DNA of 64,000 nt, from positions 1-64,000 of the forward strand of contig FOHD01000007.1 in NCBI GenBank assembly GCA_900111695.1, given 5' to 3'. A program made the position numbers and the translations under genes. Below are positions 39,162 to 48,713 of this stretch, piece after piece (positions within the stretch are counted from its first letter, which is position 1; the number at the start of each line of letters is the position of its first letter). Under the pieces are notes generated by a model, which worked only from the letters and a program-made list of their open reading frames with translations, was not told the origin of the DNA and made no database searches. The stretch comes from Olsenella sp. KH3B4 (GTDB taxonomy: Bacteria > Actinomycetota > Coriobacteriia > Coriobacteriales > Atopobiaceae).

Positions 39162-40133
39162 CTATCCAAAGAGCCGCCTCACGAGTGTCGACCTCAGCAT
39201 GGCCTGTCGTTCGCTCAATGACTTTCTTCGATATCCAAGCCAGCGCTCCAGCTGCGTCGTCAACGCGCTAAGCGCGGCTTCGTCTGCCGCTATTCCATTC
39301 GTTACTACCAGCGATTTATACCCCACTGATTCCAACGCGCTCCGGCGCCGTTCGTCCTTGGTCTTTTGCAGTGAGTTGAGATGCGAGAGGTCGCTGTCGT
39401 ATTCCACCGTAACGCGCTTGCCCTCCCATAGGAAATCTGGTTTCACGCGACCTTGGCCCGCTATTTGTGCCTGCTCGCCCGACAGCTCAATCGTCTTGTT
39501 CATGACGTAGCCCCTGAGCTCGGCACCACCGCGCCGCCTCGGATAGCTGAGGTAGAGAGCAAGCGCCGTCTCTCGCGGCGAGTTTGATCCTGGAACAGCA
39601 AGCTTAAGCGCTTCCCCCGCACGCTTTGCGCCGCGAATCCCGAGCGCCTCCGCCGCCCTAATGTAGCTTGTTAGTTCTCCGTAGGTAACCAAGGGGGCAA
39701 GGTCTACGCTCCACCCCTGTTCCAGCTGGTCAGAAAGGCCGTAGGTTCCAAGCATCTCCATGGCGACCGTTGCGATATCAATCTCGTCCCACGTGCAAGC
39801 AAGTTGGACAAGCACGGCAGGCATTCGATAGACGTAAATCTGTTCGTCGATTTTGAAAAGACCCTCGTCTACTGGTGGGCCATTCCACCTGTGATCCCTG
39901 ATCAATGGGCAGCTATGTCGAACCCCACCCGGGGGAAGCACAACGTCGAGCGGACCGTCACAGCCACAATCGCCAAGCGCCACTCGCGCCCGTTCCGCCA
40001 AGGTTCTGGACCCAACGCCGTAGACCGAGCGAGCCTCCTCGAGCAGCACGCCGCCGGTTGCCAGACGCGCAACGCGCGATGAGCGCCAAAAGCTCAATGC
40101 GGATTCAAACCCAACGATCAGTCGTGTCCCCAC
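39162..40133 (-). CDS. AbiEi-like protein with DUF559/VSR-type nuclease-like domain
   Basis: 323 residues from a GTG at 40133 (AGGTGA upstream). The middle region (YVYRMPAVLVQLA, YGELTSYIRAAEALGIRGAKRA) resembles AbiEi-type antitoxin/winged regions. The C-terminal part (VKPDFLWEGKRVTVEYD ... SLQKTKDERRRSALESVGYKSLVV) has the D-x9-VEY arrangement of PD-(D/E)XK, VSR/DUF559-type nucleases. No toxin gene of the AbiEii type is adjacent. Family assignment is by eye. It stands alone between repeat elements, and codon use is less GC-biased than in its neighbours, which may point to transfer. Confidence 0.6.
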   Translation of the reverse strand: MGTRLIVGFESALSFWRSSRVARLATGGVLLEEARSVYGVGSRTLAERARVALGDCGCDGPLDVVLPPGGVRHSCPLIRDHRWNGPPVDEGLFKIDEQIYVYRMPAVLVQLACTWDEIDIATVAMEMLGTYGLSDQLEQGWSVDLAPLVTYGELTSYIRAAEALGIRGAKRAGEALKLAVPGSNSPRETALALYLSYPRRRGGAELRGYVMNKTIELSGEQAQIAGQGRVKPDFLWEGKRVTVEYDSDLSHLNSLQKTKDERRRSALESVGYKSLVVTNGIAADEAALSALTTQLERWLGYRRKSLSERQAMLRSTLVRRLFG

Positions 40134-40199
40134 GGTCTGTCACCTCTCAAGTCCGGGAAGAAGCCTGCAAGAAAGCTGTCAGAATTTCTCCTGAAGACG

Positions 40200-40230
40200 A
40201 ACGAGGCCGACTCCATGAGCCGGCCTCGTT
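40200..40230. terminator. Hairpin after the EF-G-like gene
   Basis: AACGAGGCCGAC (40200-40211) pairs with GCCGGCCTCGTT (40219-40230) with one mismatch, 39 bp beyond the stop at 40269. No clear T-run. The CCTCGTTAC end resembles the core of family F repeats. Confidence 0.45.
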
Positions 40231-40268
40231 ACCCCTATGTACCTCGCAAAACGCCAATAACGCGTTGT

Positions 40269-42344
40269 CTACTTCTCGCCCGCGGCGCGCCTCTCGGCGT
40301 ACTCGGCGGCAAGCTTAGCCTGGATGTCGTGCGGAACCTGCTCGTAGCCCGAGAGCTCCATCTCGAACTCGCCAGTACCGCGCGAGAGCGACCGCAGCCG
40401 CGTGGCGTAGTCGGTGACCTCGGCGTACGGTATGGTCGCCTCGATGGTCGTCTCACCAACCGCAGCGCCTGTACCCGCGGACATGCCCTCGACGCGGCCG
40501 CGCGAAGCGGAGACGTCGCCCATCACGGAGCCGGCGTAGCTGTCGGGCACGGTAATGCACAGGTGTGCCATGGGCTCGAGAAGCACGGGCTCGGCCTGGG
40601 CGACGGCCTTCTGGAAGCCGATGCGCGCGGCGGTCTTAAAGGCCATCTCGTTGGAGTCGACCGGGTGGTACGAACCGTCGTACACGGCAACCTTGACGTC
40701 GATCATGGGGTAGCCGGCAAGCACGCCTTCGCGCATGGTCTCCTGAACGCCCTTGTCTATGGCAGGGATGAAGCCGCGAGGAATGTGGCCGCCAACGACC
40801 TCGTCCACAAACTCGTAGCCGTTGCCGGGATTGGGCTCGATGCGCAGCCAGCAGTCGCCGTACTGGCCGGCACCGCCAGTCTGCTTCTTGTGACGGCCCT
40901 GCGCGGAGGCCACGCGCCGGATGGTCTCGCGATACGGGATGCGCAGCGCCACGGTGTGCGCCGTCACGCCCGCGCGGTCCTCGAGGCGGTCGAGCAGCAC
41001 GCTCACCTGCGCCTCACCGATTGCCGAGATGACCGTCTGACCAGTGTCCTCATCGCGCTCGACCTTGAGCGTGGGATCGGCGTCGGCGGCCTTCTCGAGA
41101 AACGCGTACAGTTTGCCCTCGGTGCCGCGCTTGTCGGGCTCGATGGCAATGCGGTAAAGCGAGTTGGGGAACCTGAACGCCGCCGCCTCGACCTTGCCGG
41201 TGACGGAGAGCGTGTCGCCCGTCATGGCCTCGAGCTTTGGCACCACCACAATGTCGCCCGCGGCAGCGCTCTGCACCTCCTCGGTCTCTCGTCCGCACAT
41301 GAGGTAGAGGTGCCCCAAGCGCTCGGTCTTACGCGTGCGCGCGTTGGTGAGCTCGATACCCGGCGTGAGGGTGCCCGCCAGCACCTTGAGGAAGGAGAGG
41401 CGCCCGTTCTGCGGGTCGTTGAGGCTCTTGAAGGCAAAGGCAACGGGGCGGTCGTCGTCAGGCGAGATGTCAAGCTGCTCGCCATTGACCAGCGGGATGC
41501 GACCAAAGTCTGCCATTGTGGGGAACCAGCCAACAACGGCATCCATAAGCGAGAAGAGCCCCTCCTCGCGCACGCAGGATCCGGCGAAGACGGGAACAAA
41601 CACGCGCTCGGCCATGGCCTTGCCGAGAAGTCCCTCGAGCTCGGCCTGAGTAATTTCGCCGCCCTCGAGGTAGCGCATCATGAGCTCGTCGTCGGCCTCA
41701 ACCACAAGCTCAGTGAGGTTGGCGCGCGCCTCGTCGGCTGCGTCCTTGTACTCGGCCGGGACGTCAGTCACCACGGGCTTGCCGTTCTCGAGGTGGCGCG
41801 CCTTCATGTGGACAACATCAATGACGCCGTCAAACGCGTCACCGGTACCCATGGGGACGGTAACCGCGCCCAGGTTGTTACCGTAGTGCTCGCGCAGGTT
41901 CTCGAGGGTCACGTCGTAATCTGCGTCCGGACGGTCGCAGCGGTTCACGAAGATGGCACGCGCAAGCGAGAGGTTCTCGGCCGCATACCACAGGCGCGTG
42001 GTCACGGTGCCAAGGCCGCCCGCGGCGTCGACCACAAAGAGAGCCGTCTCGCACGCGCTCATGGCCGCATAGGCATCACCAACAAAGTCCGGGTAGCAGG
42101 GGGCGTCAAGTACGTTGATGCGGGTGTTCCCCCAGACGACGGGGGCAATGGTGGTAGAGATCGAGAAGCCGCGCTCGCCCTCCTCCGCGTCGTAATCCAG
42201 CGTGGGCTTGGTGCCGGCGTGGCCGCCCAGACGGGTCGTCTTGCCCGTCAGGTGCAGCATGGCCTCGGCCAGCATGGTCTTGCCCACGCCGCCTTGGCCC
42301 ACAAGGACCACGTTCTTGACCTTCTCAGTGCTTGCTGTAGCCAT
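40269..42344 (-). CDS. Elongation factor G-like GTPase (EF-G paralogue)
   Basis: 691 residues from the ATG at 42344 (GAGGAGG). Domain order is that of EF-G: G domain, domain II, III, IV (GGAGQYGDCWLRIEP...) and V. The P-loop GQGGVGKT (16-23) is intact. The G3 motif, DTPGH in EF-G, is D80-A-P-C-Y84, so both the Gly and the catalytic His are replaced. G4 reads NRCD (134-137) instead of NKxD. This is the EF-G-like paralogue family, not the essential fusA. Its function in translation or ribosome rescue is not established, and GTP hydrolysis may be slow. Confidence 0.9.
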   Translation of the reverse strand: MATASTEKVKNVVLVGQGGVGKTMLAEAMLHLTGKTTRLGGHAGTKPTLDYDAEEGERGFSISTTIAPVVWGNTRINVLDAPCYPDFVGDAYAAMSACETALFVVDAAGGLGTVTTRLWYAAENLSLARAIFVNRCDRPDADYDVTLENLREHYGNNLGAVTVPMGTGDAFDGVIDVVHMKARHLENGKPVVTDVPAEYKDAADEARANLTELVVEADDELMMRYLEGGEITQAELEGLLGKAMAERVFVPVFAGSCVREEGLFSLMDAVVGWFPTMADFGRIPLVNGEQLDISPDDDRPVAFAFKSLNDPQNGRLSFLKVLAGTLTPGIELTNARTRKTERLGHLYLMCGRETEEVQSAAAGDIVVVPKLEAMTGDTLSVTGKVEAAAFRFPNSLYRIAIEPDKRGTEGKLYAFLEKAADADPTLKVERDEDTGQTVISAIGEAQVSVLLDRLEDRAGVTAHTVALRIPYRETIRRVASAQGRHKKQTGGAGQYGDCWLRIEPNPGNGYEFVDEVVGGHIPRGFIPAIDKGVQETMREGVLAGYPMIDVKVAVYDGSYHPVDSNEMAFKTAARIGFQKAVAQAEPVLLEPMAHLCITVPDSYAGSVMGDVSASRGRVEGMSAGTGAAVGETTIEATIPYAEVTDYATRLRSLSRGTGEFEMELSGYEQVPHDIQAKLAAEYAERRAAGEK

Positions 42345-42576
42345 GGTTCCTCCTCGAGCCGCATGCCAGGGCGGCATCGCCGAGGGGAAGCGCAACGGCG
42401 AAGCCACCGTGCCTTTGTCGCTGCGCGGCAGACGCCGCGCGTTGGATTCACCTTACCCGCGTGAGCTGCGACGGATTCGCTCGCATCGGGCAGCGTGGGC
42501 GCATGCGCCGCAGGCGCGATGCCATAGGCGAGAAGGACGCTGCCGTCGCGGCACACGCGTCCACGTAATAGCGACG

Positions 42577-42606
42577 AAAAAGGCCCCGGGCACGAAGCCC
42601 GGGGCC
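42577..42606 (-). terminator. Rho-independent terminator of the radical SAM gene
   Basis: Perfect 10-bp stem GGCCCCGGGC / GCCCGGGGCC with a 5-nt loop, followed by five T residues on the minus strand, 36 bp after the stop. Confidence 0.88.
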
Positions 42607-42642
42607 AGCAATTACGATGTGCCAAGAGCAAACCAGCCGCAG

Positions 42643-44115
42643 CTAGTCCTGCTTGACGGCCTCCTCGGCCTTGGCGTCCTCCTCGGCGATGAGCTTTGCC
42701 TTGAGGGAGATCTTCTCGTTGGACATCTTGTCCGCGTAGATCTTCTTGCCGGTGGGGTGCTCCTCAAGCCACAGGCGCTCGGCCTCGGGAGCCCACTTCT
42801 CGGCGTAGGGCGTGGTGCGGGCGCACAGGTGGTCGACGTCCTCGGGCGAGATGTACTCCGTGGACTTTGCGTCGGCGGCATGCACGATCTTGGGCAGCAT
42901 CTCGGGGTTCTCGAGCATGGGGCAAGGACGCAGCATGTTGTCGTTCCAGGGGTAGTTCTCGCGATAGGCCTGGAAGACGGGCTGGCGCAGGCAGTCGAGA
43001 AGGTCCTGGTCCTTGATATTGGCGTTGGAGTAGTGGATGAAGACACACGGCTCCACGTCGCCCTTGGCGTTGATGTGGCAGAAGACGCGGCCGCCAGCAA
43101 TGCAGCCACCAACGTACTCGCCGTCGTTCTGGAAGTCCATCGCAAAGATGGGCTTGCCGCCGGTGATGCCGCGCACCTCACGGATACGGTGCAACATGTA
43201 CTCACGCTGCTCGATGGTGGGCATGAGGTCGGCGTTGGCACCCTCGCCCACGGGCATGTAGTGGAAGTACCAGGCCCAGCGGGCACCCTTGTTGATGATG
43301 AGGTCAAAGTACTCGTCGGACGTCACGGTCTCGGTGTTGGCGCGGGTGTAGGCCGTGGAGGTACCAAAGAGCAGGCCGTTTTTGTGGAGAAGGTCCATGG
43401 CACGCATGACCTCGTTGTAGGAGCCCTCGCCACGGCGGGCGTCGTTGGTGTTCTCGTAGCCCTCAAGCGAGATGGAGAACACGATGTTGCCCAGGCGCTT
43501 GACCTCGTCGCAGAACGCCTGGTCGATGAGAGACGCGTTGGTGAAGATGTTGAAGAGGCAGTCGTTGTGCTCCTCGGCGAGGCGCAGAACGTCCTTCTTG
43601 CGCACCAGGGGCTCGCCGCCGGTCATCATGTAGAGGTGGCAGCCAAGCTCGGAGCCCTGCGTGATGATCTTGTCGCACTCCTCGTACGTGAGGTTCTGCC
43701 ACTTCTCGTAGTCGGCCGACCAGCAGCCAACGCAGTGCTTGTTGCAGGCGCTGGTGGGGTCGAAGATGATAATCCAGGGCACGTTGCACTGGTACTTGTC
43801 AGCGTTGGCCGTGGTGTTGCGCAGGCCGCGGAAGGCTGCCTCGTAGCCACCGTTGAGAACGACGGTCTTGAGCACGTGCGGATCAGTCTCGTCGATGACG
43901 CTCCAGAGGAACTGCTCCCACTTGGAACCCGGGTAGAGACCAGCCTTGAGGCCACGCGTGACTCCAGGGGCGGTGTCCTTGAGCAGGTTACCGGCCATGT
44001 TAATGAGCTTGTCGAGGTTCTTCTCGCGATCATCGCCAGAGGCGGCCTTGATGATCTGGTCGAGCGCGACGCTAAACGCCTTGCGCTCTGCCGCGTGGGC
44101 AATCTTTGACTGCAT
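42643..44115 (-). CDS. Radical SAM protein of unknown substrate
   Basis: 490 residues. The radical SAM cluster motif is CNKHCVGC near residue 124-131 (CxxxCxxC); the SAM-binding MMTGGEPL follows. A Cys-containing C-terminal region (GGCIAGGRVFCHINAKGDVEPCVFIHYSN) resembles a SPASM/twitch-type auxiliary-cluster region. The ~110-residue N-terminal helical domain is not typical of peptide-modifying enzymes. No precursor peptide gene is adjacent, so a RiPP role is unsupported. The ATG at 44115 follows AAGGGAG. Single-gene unit with its own strong terminator. Confidence 0.85.
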   Translation of the reverse strand: MQSKIAHAAERKAFSVALDQIIKAASGDDREKNLDKLINMAGNLLKDTAPGVTRGLKAGLYPGSKWEQFLWSVIDETDPHVLKTVVLNGGYEAAFRGLRNTTANADKYQCNVPWIIIFDPTSACNKHCVGCWSADYEKWQNLTYEECDKIITQGSELGCHLYMMTGGEPLVRKKDVLRLAEEHNDCLFNIFTNASLIDQAFCDEVKRLGNIVFSISLEGYENTNDARRGEGSYNEVMRAMDLLHKNGLLFGTSTAYTRANTETVTSDEYFDLIINKGARWAWYFHYMPVGEGANADLMPTIEQREYMLHRIREVRGITGGKPIFAMDFQNDGEYVGGCIAGGRVFCHINAKGDVEPCVFIHYSNANIKDQDLLDCLRQPVFQAYRENYPWNDNMLRPCPMLENPEMLPKIVHAADAKSTEYISPEDVDHLCARTTPYAEKWAPEAERLWLEEHPTGKKIYADKMSNEKISLKAKLIAEEDAKAEEAVKQD

Positions 44116-44330
44116 TTACGTGCTCCCTTGCTAATGCGCTTTGTGACACGCAGTTTTTGACCTGCGTTTAAATCTGAGAGAACTATACGCCCGGCGCGGC
44201 AAACATACAAGGACATTTTGGCCCCTGCGCTGGGAATACGTAGATGGCAAGGCCCGGGTGCCCAGCACGTTTGGTGCGTGTATGCTGAGAGTCACGCATC
44301 GCGCAAACCGGCTACGTTGACTGGAGACCC

Positions 44331-45512
44331 ATGGGATATCGCACCTACACCTGCCCCATCGCAAAGTCCTGCGGTGGCTGCGAGTGGCTCGCGGTACCCT
44401 ATCCCATCCAGCTTGAGCGCAAGCAGGCGCTGGTCGAGGAGGTCCTTGGCCAGGCGGTTCGCCAAGACGGCGCCACACTCGAGAAGATCTGCGGCATGGA
44501 CGAGCCGCGCGGCTACCGCCACAAGGCTGCCACGCCGTTTGCTCCGGGCTCGCACGGACGCGTGCGCTGCGGGTTCTATGCCGCCGGATCGCATCGCATT
44601 GTGCCCTGCTCGTCATGCCTGGTAGAGGCGCCGGGCGCGCGAGATGTGCTTAACAGCGTGGCGCGCGCGGCCGAGCGCTGCGGCATCCCCGCCTACCAAG
44701 AGGACCGCGGGAGCGGCGTACTGCGCCATGCCGTGGTGCGCATGGGCTACGCCACCAGGGAGTGCCTGCTCACCGTAGTTACCAACGGGCCAAGGCTTCC
44801 TCGCGCCGAGAAGTTCGTGAAAGACATCCTCCGCAACCAACCGCAGGTCACAAGCATTGTCCAGAACATCAACGAGCGCAGGACCAACGCGATTCTTGGC
44901 CGCGAGTGCCGCGCGCTGTATGGCCCTGGCGTCATGCACGACCGACTGCTGGGGTGCTCGTTCGAGATTGGCCCCACGAGCTTCTACCAGACAAACCCGG
45001 CGCAGACCGAGGTCCTCTACCGACTGGCCATTGCCGGAGCGGGCGTTGTGCCCGGCATGCGGCTGCTCGACGCATACTGCGGCACGGGAACCATCGGCAT
45101 CTGCGCCGCGCACGAGTGCCCTGACGTCGAGGTCGTGGGTGTGGAACAGATTGGCGGCGCGGTGGCGGCGGCGCGGCGCAATGGCATTGCCAACGGGCTG
45201 GACAAGCGCTGCCGCTTTGTGCGCGCGGACGCAACGGAATACCTGGTAGCCGCGGTGCGCAACGGACGAGCGGAGCGCTTTGACGCGCTCATCATGGACC
45301 CACCGCGCGCCGGTTCGACGCCGGAGTTCCTCTCGGCGGTGTGCGCGCTTGGACCCGAGCGCGTGTCGTACGTCTCGTGCAACGTAATCACGCAGGCACG
45401 CGACATCGAGATGCTGCGCGAGGGTGGCTATTGGCTTGAGCGCGTACAGCCTGTGGACATGTTCCCGCACACAAAGCATGTTGAGTGCGTCGCAACGCTC
45501 ATGCGGAGATGA
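44331..45512 (+). CDS. 23S rRNA (uracil-5-)-methyltransferase, RlmD/RumA family
   Basis: 393 residues. It makes m5U in rRNA (position 1939 in E. coli for RlmD). N-terminal Fe-S cysteines CPIAKSCGGC at 8-17, no TRAM domain, SAM-binding LLDAYCGTGTIGI, DPPRAG, and the nucleophile Cys in YVSCNVITQARD. Shorter than E. coli RlmD because the TRAM domain is missing, as in the RlmCD-type enzymes of some Gram-positives. The ATG follows GGAG. Its stop codon lies inside a 53-bp palindrome. Confidence 0.9.
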   Translation: MGYRTYTCPIAKSCGGCEWLAVPYPIQLERKQALVEEVLGQAVRQDGATLEKICGMDEPRGYRHKAATPFAPGSHGRVRCGFYAAGSHRIVPCSSCLVEAPGARDVLNSVARAAERCGIPAYQEDRGSGVLRHAVVRMGYATRECLLTVVTNGPRLPRAEKFVKDILRNQPQVTSIVQNINERRTNAILGRECRALYGPGVMHDRLLGCSFEIGPTSFYQTNPAQTEVLYRLAIAGAGVVPGMRLLDAYCGTGTIGICAAHECPDVEVVGVEQIGGAVAAARRNGIANGLDKRCRFVRADATEYLVAAVRNGRAERFDALIMDPPRAGSTPEFLSAVCALGPERVSYVSCNVITQARDIEMLREGGYWLERVQPVDMFPHTKHVECVATLMRR

Positions 45513-45561
45513 GACAAAGGTGAGACAAAGGGACTGTCCCTTTGTCTCACCTTTGTCTCAT
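45509..45561. repeat. 53-bp perfect palindrome with 26-bp arms
   Basis: Centred on 45535, with a single unpaired base: GAGACAAAGG and TGAGACAAAGGGAC and their exact complements. It overlaps the stop codon of the RlmD-type gene. It may act as a terminator between convergent genes. Confidence 0.9.
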
Positions 45562-45567
45562 AAAGGC

Positions 45568-45601
45568 GGCGCCCGCCCCTGGGGGTCAGGGGGCGGGCGC
45601 C
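45568..45601 (-). terminator. Terminator of the adhesin gene
   Basis: 12-bp stem GGCGCCCGCCCC / GGGGCGGGCGCC with a 10-nt loop, followed by a short CTTTA on the minus strand, 35 bp after the adhesin stop. Confidence 0.65.
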
Positions 45602-45635
45602 GTTCAACGCCGCGTACGATGCGCCAAATGCGTCG

Positions 45636-48600
45636 CTACTTGCTGTTGCGGCTCTTCCTTCGCACCACCACGGCAGTTGTGAGCACTGCCACTGCGGCGA
45701 CCGCAAGACCGGCAGGAAGAGCGGTCTGCGTAGCGTCGCCAGTATTGGGGATGGCAGGCTTCTTGGGCTCGGCCTTGGGTACTGACACGGGCGCAGGCTC
45801 GGGCTCCGGCTCCGGCTTGGGCTCGGGCTCAGGCGCGGTGTAGACGTTCTCGAAGGTCACTGCGTCGGATGCGGTACCGTCGGCCTTGGTGATGGCAGAA
45901 GTTGCCTGGAGCACGCCGGAGCCGTCGTCGATTACCGTGTAGGTCACGGTGTAGACGGAACCGTCGTACGTCCAGCCCCCGGCGTTGCCAGCAAGCTCGT
46001 ACACCTTGTAGGAGTACGTGCCGACCTTGTCGAAGGTGATGGAACCAAGCTCCAGGCTGCCCGCGCCGTCAACCGAGAAGGAAGTCACGCCACCATCGGG
46101 AACAGGCGCGCCGTCAAGCGGCTCGAGGACAAAGCCAAACGTGGGGTACCGCTCGGTCTTGTCACCGGAGACAACCTTGGTCAGCATCGGCAGCCCAACG
46201 GTCACCTCGCCAGCCTTGTATGCGTTCGTGAACGTGGGCGCCGCTGCCGAAGCCTCGTCGTAGACCGGGTCGGAGGCGCTCAGCGTGCCGTCGCCGTTGT
46301 CGGTCACCGTGACGGAGACGGTGTGCTTGGCCTCGTCGTAGGTCACGCCCGCCTCGCCGTTGGCGACCTCGGAGATGGTGTACGTGAAGGTCTTGGAGGT
46401 CTCGCCGGCAAGGTCGCCCAGGTGGTAGGTGATGGGCGAGAAGGTCACCGTGCCGTCGGCAGCATTGGCCACCGTCGTGGTGGCGGGCATGGGCATGCCA
46501 TCGGTGGCGGTGAGCTGGAACTCGAACTCGCCCTCCGCCAGGCCACGGCCCTCAAGGACCTTGGTTGCCGAGAAGGACTTGGCGGTCACGGGCTGCGTCC
46601 CGTAGATGTTCGTGAACGTGGTGTTCGTGGCGTCCTTCAGCGTTGCTGTGATCTTGCCGTCGTGGGTATCGACAAGCTCAAGCTTGTAGGTGGCGACGTT
46701 CTGGGAGTACGTGTAGCCGCCGGCATTGCCCACGACCTCGTGCGCCGTGTAGGTGACGGTCTTGGTACGGGTGCCGTTCTCGTCAGGCTCGATGCCATTG
46801 AAGTCGTCCTGCGAGTAGCGCAGCGCGGAGAACTGGATGGAACCGGACGCGTCGTTGGTCACCTGCTCGCCCACCTGCTTGCCATTCTCGTCAAGGAGCT
46901 GGAACGAGAACTGCCCAGCTTCGAGCCTGCGGCCCTCAAGGACCTTCTTTGCGGTAAGCACAACGGGGTCGTCCACGCCGGACGCGTAGCTGTTGGTGAA
47001 CGTGGGCGTCAGGCTGGTGACGGCGGCATGAATCTGGCCAGTGCCGTCATCGGTCGCCACGACGATCACCGTATGGGCGGTGGAGTCGTAGGTCATGCCT
47101 GGGTTGGAGCCGGCGACCTCCCTCAGGGTGTAGGTATAGGTTCCGGGTGCGGCATAGGTGATGGGATCGAAGACAATGGAGCCGTCGGTGGCATTCGTCG
47201 CCTCGCGGACAACGTTGCCGTCTGCGTCAACCAGTTGGAAGGAGAACTCGCCGGCCATGAGCGGGGCGCCGGAGAGGACCTTCTGGGCGACAACCACGAC
47301 GCCGTCGGACTCTGAGGCCTCATAGCTGTTCTCGAACGTGGGGTTGTTGCCCGTGACGGTGGCCACGAGCTGGCCCTTGCCGTTGTCTGCCACGTTGACC
47401 GTGATGACGTGCGAGCTCTTGTCGTACGTCCAGCCCGTCTTTGAGCCCTGCGCCTCGGTGACGTTGAAGGTGTAGGTGCCGACCTTGGAGAAGGTCACCG
47501 CACCAAAGGAGGCGGTCTCGGTCGCGCCGTCCTTGATGGAGGAGGACGTCGTTGCCGTGGTTGCACCGTCAGCAAAGCTCACGGCAGAGGCGTCGCCGGA
47601 AGCCAGCGCGAGGCCGAAGACGTAGGACTCGGAGCTGTCAAAGCCCGTGACCTGCTTGGTCACCATGAGCGCAGCGTCACCAGAGAGCGTGACGGGCTTG
47701 GAGGTGTAGACGTTGTTGAACGTGGGGTTGTTGCCCTGGACGTCGGCGAGAAGCTCGCCCTTGCCGTTGTCGGTCACCTTGACGGTGATGACATGCTCGG
47801 CTTCGTCGTACTTGATGCCGTCCTTCACACCGTTCACGGCGTCGGAGGGGATGACCTCGGTGACCGTGTAGATGAACGTCTTGCTACGAGTACCATCCGC
47901 CGCAGGAGCGACGTCGGCAAGTTCGCGCAGGGTGTACGTGACGGAGAAGAAGCTCACGTTGCCCTTGGCATCGTTGCTCTTGAGGACCGCGGCATCGCCG
48001 GAGGCAATCTGGAACTCGAACTGGTTGTCCTGAAGCGTTGCCCCGGTGAGGGTCTTGCGGGCGCCGAGGTCGACGGTGACCTCGTTGGTCGTGTAGGTGT
48101 TGGTGATCGTGGGATTGTTGCCGGTGACGTTGAACGACATGGTGCCGTCGCCGTTGTCGACAACCTCGACCGTCACCGCACGAGTAGCGGTGTCGTAGGT
48201 GACGCCGCCCTCTCTGCCGGCGTCCTCGCTGATGAAGTAGCGATAGGTCTTTCCGACGTTGGCCTGCGTGAAGGCGATATCGCCAAAGACCACGTTGCCG
48301 TTCTCGTCATTGGAAACCGTCGTGCTGGCGGGCATGGGGGCATCGGCCTCGTCGGAAGTCAGCGAGAAGGTAAACTCGCCGGCCTTGAGGTCGCGACCCT
48401 CGAGCATCTTGGTGGCACGCAGCGCGTTGTCGCCGGAGAGGACGTTGTCCTCCACGCCATACGTGTTGGTGAAGATGAAGTCGGGACCCTCTACCACGGC
48501 GCCGGTGGAGTCGACCTTCCTGGCGACGAGGTAGCCGCCCTCGTCGGTCACCTTGACCGTGACGGTCTTGGTGGCATCGGGGTCGTTGGTCACTCCGGCA

Positions 48601-48713
48601 ACGGTCCCGGACTCGGTGATGGTGTAGGTATAGGTACCTGCGGCGTTGTAGCTGATGGGACCAAACTCGATGTTGCCGCCCTCCTGGTTGGGGACGGTTG
48701 TCGTCTCGGGCAT
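45636..48713 (-). CDS. Adhesin C-terminal part: eight FctA-type repeats and sorting signal (frameshifted gene, third frame)
   Basis: 1025 codons in frame. About eight repeated ~110-residue modules of the FctA/SpaA-like pilin-isopeptide type, each with a K-containing first strand (ATKMLEGRDLKAGEFTF), a Glu in GTYTYTITE and an Asn in FTNTY, the expected isopeptide triad. The end has a Pro/Glu-rich wall spacer, the sortase motif IPNTG, a hydrophobic helix (GLAVAAVAVLTTAVVV) and a basic tail RRKSRNSK. It is not a separate gene: the frame joins the preceding fragment at 48713, where CACCCCATG has four C residues and CACCCCCATG would restore DGTPMPETTT. The ATG at 48713 has no ribosome binding site. 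Confidence 0.85.
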   Translation of the reverse strand: MPETTTVPNQEGGNIEFGPISYNAAGTYTYTITESGTVAGVTNDPDATKTVTVKVTDEGGYLVARKVDSTGAVVEGPDFIFTNTYGVEDNVLSGDNALRATKMLEGRDLKAGEFTFSLTSDEADAPMPASTTVSNDENGNVVFGDIAFTQANVGKTYRYFISEDAGREGGVTYDTATRAVTVEVVDNGDGTMSFNVTGNNPTITNTYTTNEVTVDLGARKTLTGATLQDNQFEFQIASGDAAVLKSNDAKGNVSFFSVTYTLRELADVAPAADGTRSKTFIYTVTEVIPSDAVNGVKDGIKYDEAEHVITVKVTDNGKGELLADVQGNNPTFNNVYTSKPVTLSGDAALMVTKQVTGFDSSESYVFGLALASGDASAVSFADGATTATTSSSIKDGATETASFGAVTFSKVGTYTFNVTEAQGSKTGWTYDKSSHVITVNVADNGKGQLVATVTGNNPTFENSYEASESDGVVVVAQKVLSGAPLMAGEFSFQLVDADGNVVREATNATDGSIVFDPITYAAPGTYTYTLREVAGSNPGMTYDSTAHTVIVVATDDGTGQIHAAVTSLTPTFTNSYASGVDDPVVLTAKKVLEGRRLEAGQFSFQLLDENGKQVGEQVTNDASGSIQFSALRYSQDDFNGIEPDENGTRTKTVTYTAHEVVGNAGGYTYSQNVATYKLELVDTHDGKITATLKDATNTTFTNIYGTQPVTAKSFSATKVLEGRGLAEGEFEFQLTATDGMPMPATTTVANAADGTVTFSPITYHLGDLAGETSKTFTYTISEVANGEAGVTYDEAKHTVSVTVTDNGDGTLSASDPVYDEASAAAPTFTNAYKAGEVTVGLPMLTKVVSGDKTERYPTFGFVLEPLDGAPVPDGGVTSFSVDGAGSLELGSITFDKVGTYSYKVYELAGNAGGWTYDGSVYTVTYTVIDDGSGVLQATSAITKADGTASDAVTFENVYTAPEPEPKPEPEPEPAPVSVPKAEPKKPAIPNTGDATQTALPAGLAVAAVAVLTTAVVVRRKSRNSK

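Noticed and set aside
42643..44115. RiPP maturase with precursor peptide
   Set aside because: No small precursor-like ORF next to the radical SAM gene and it is a single-gene unit.
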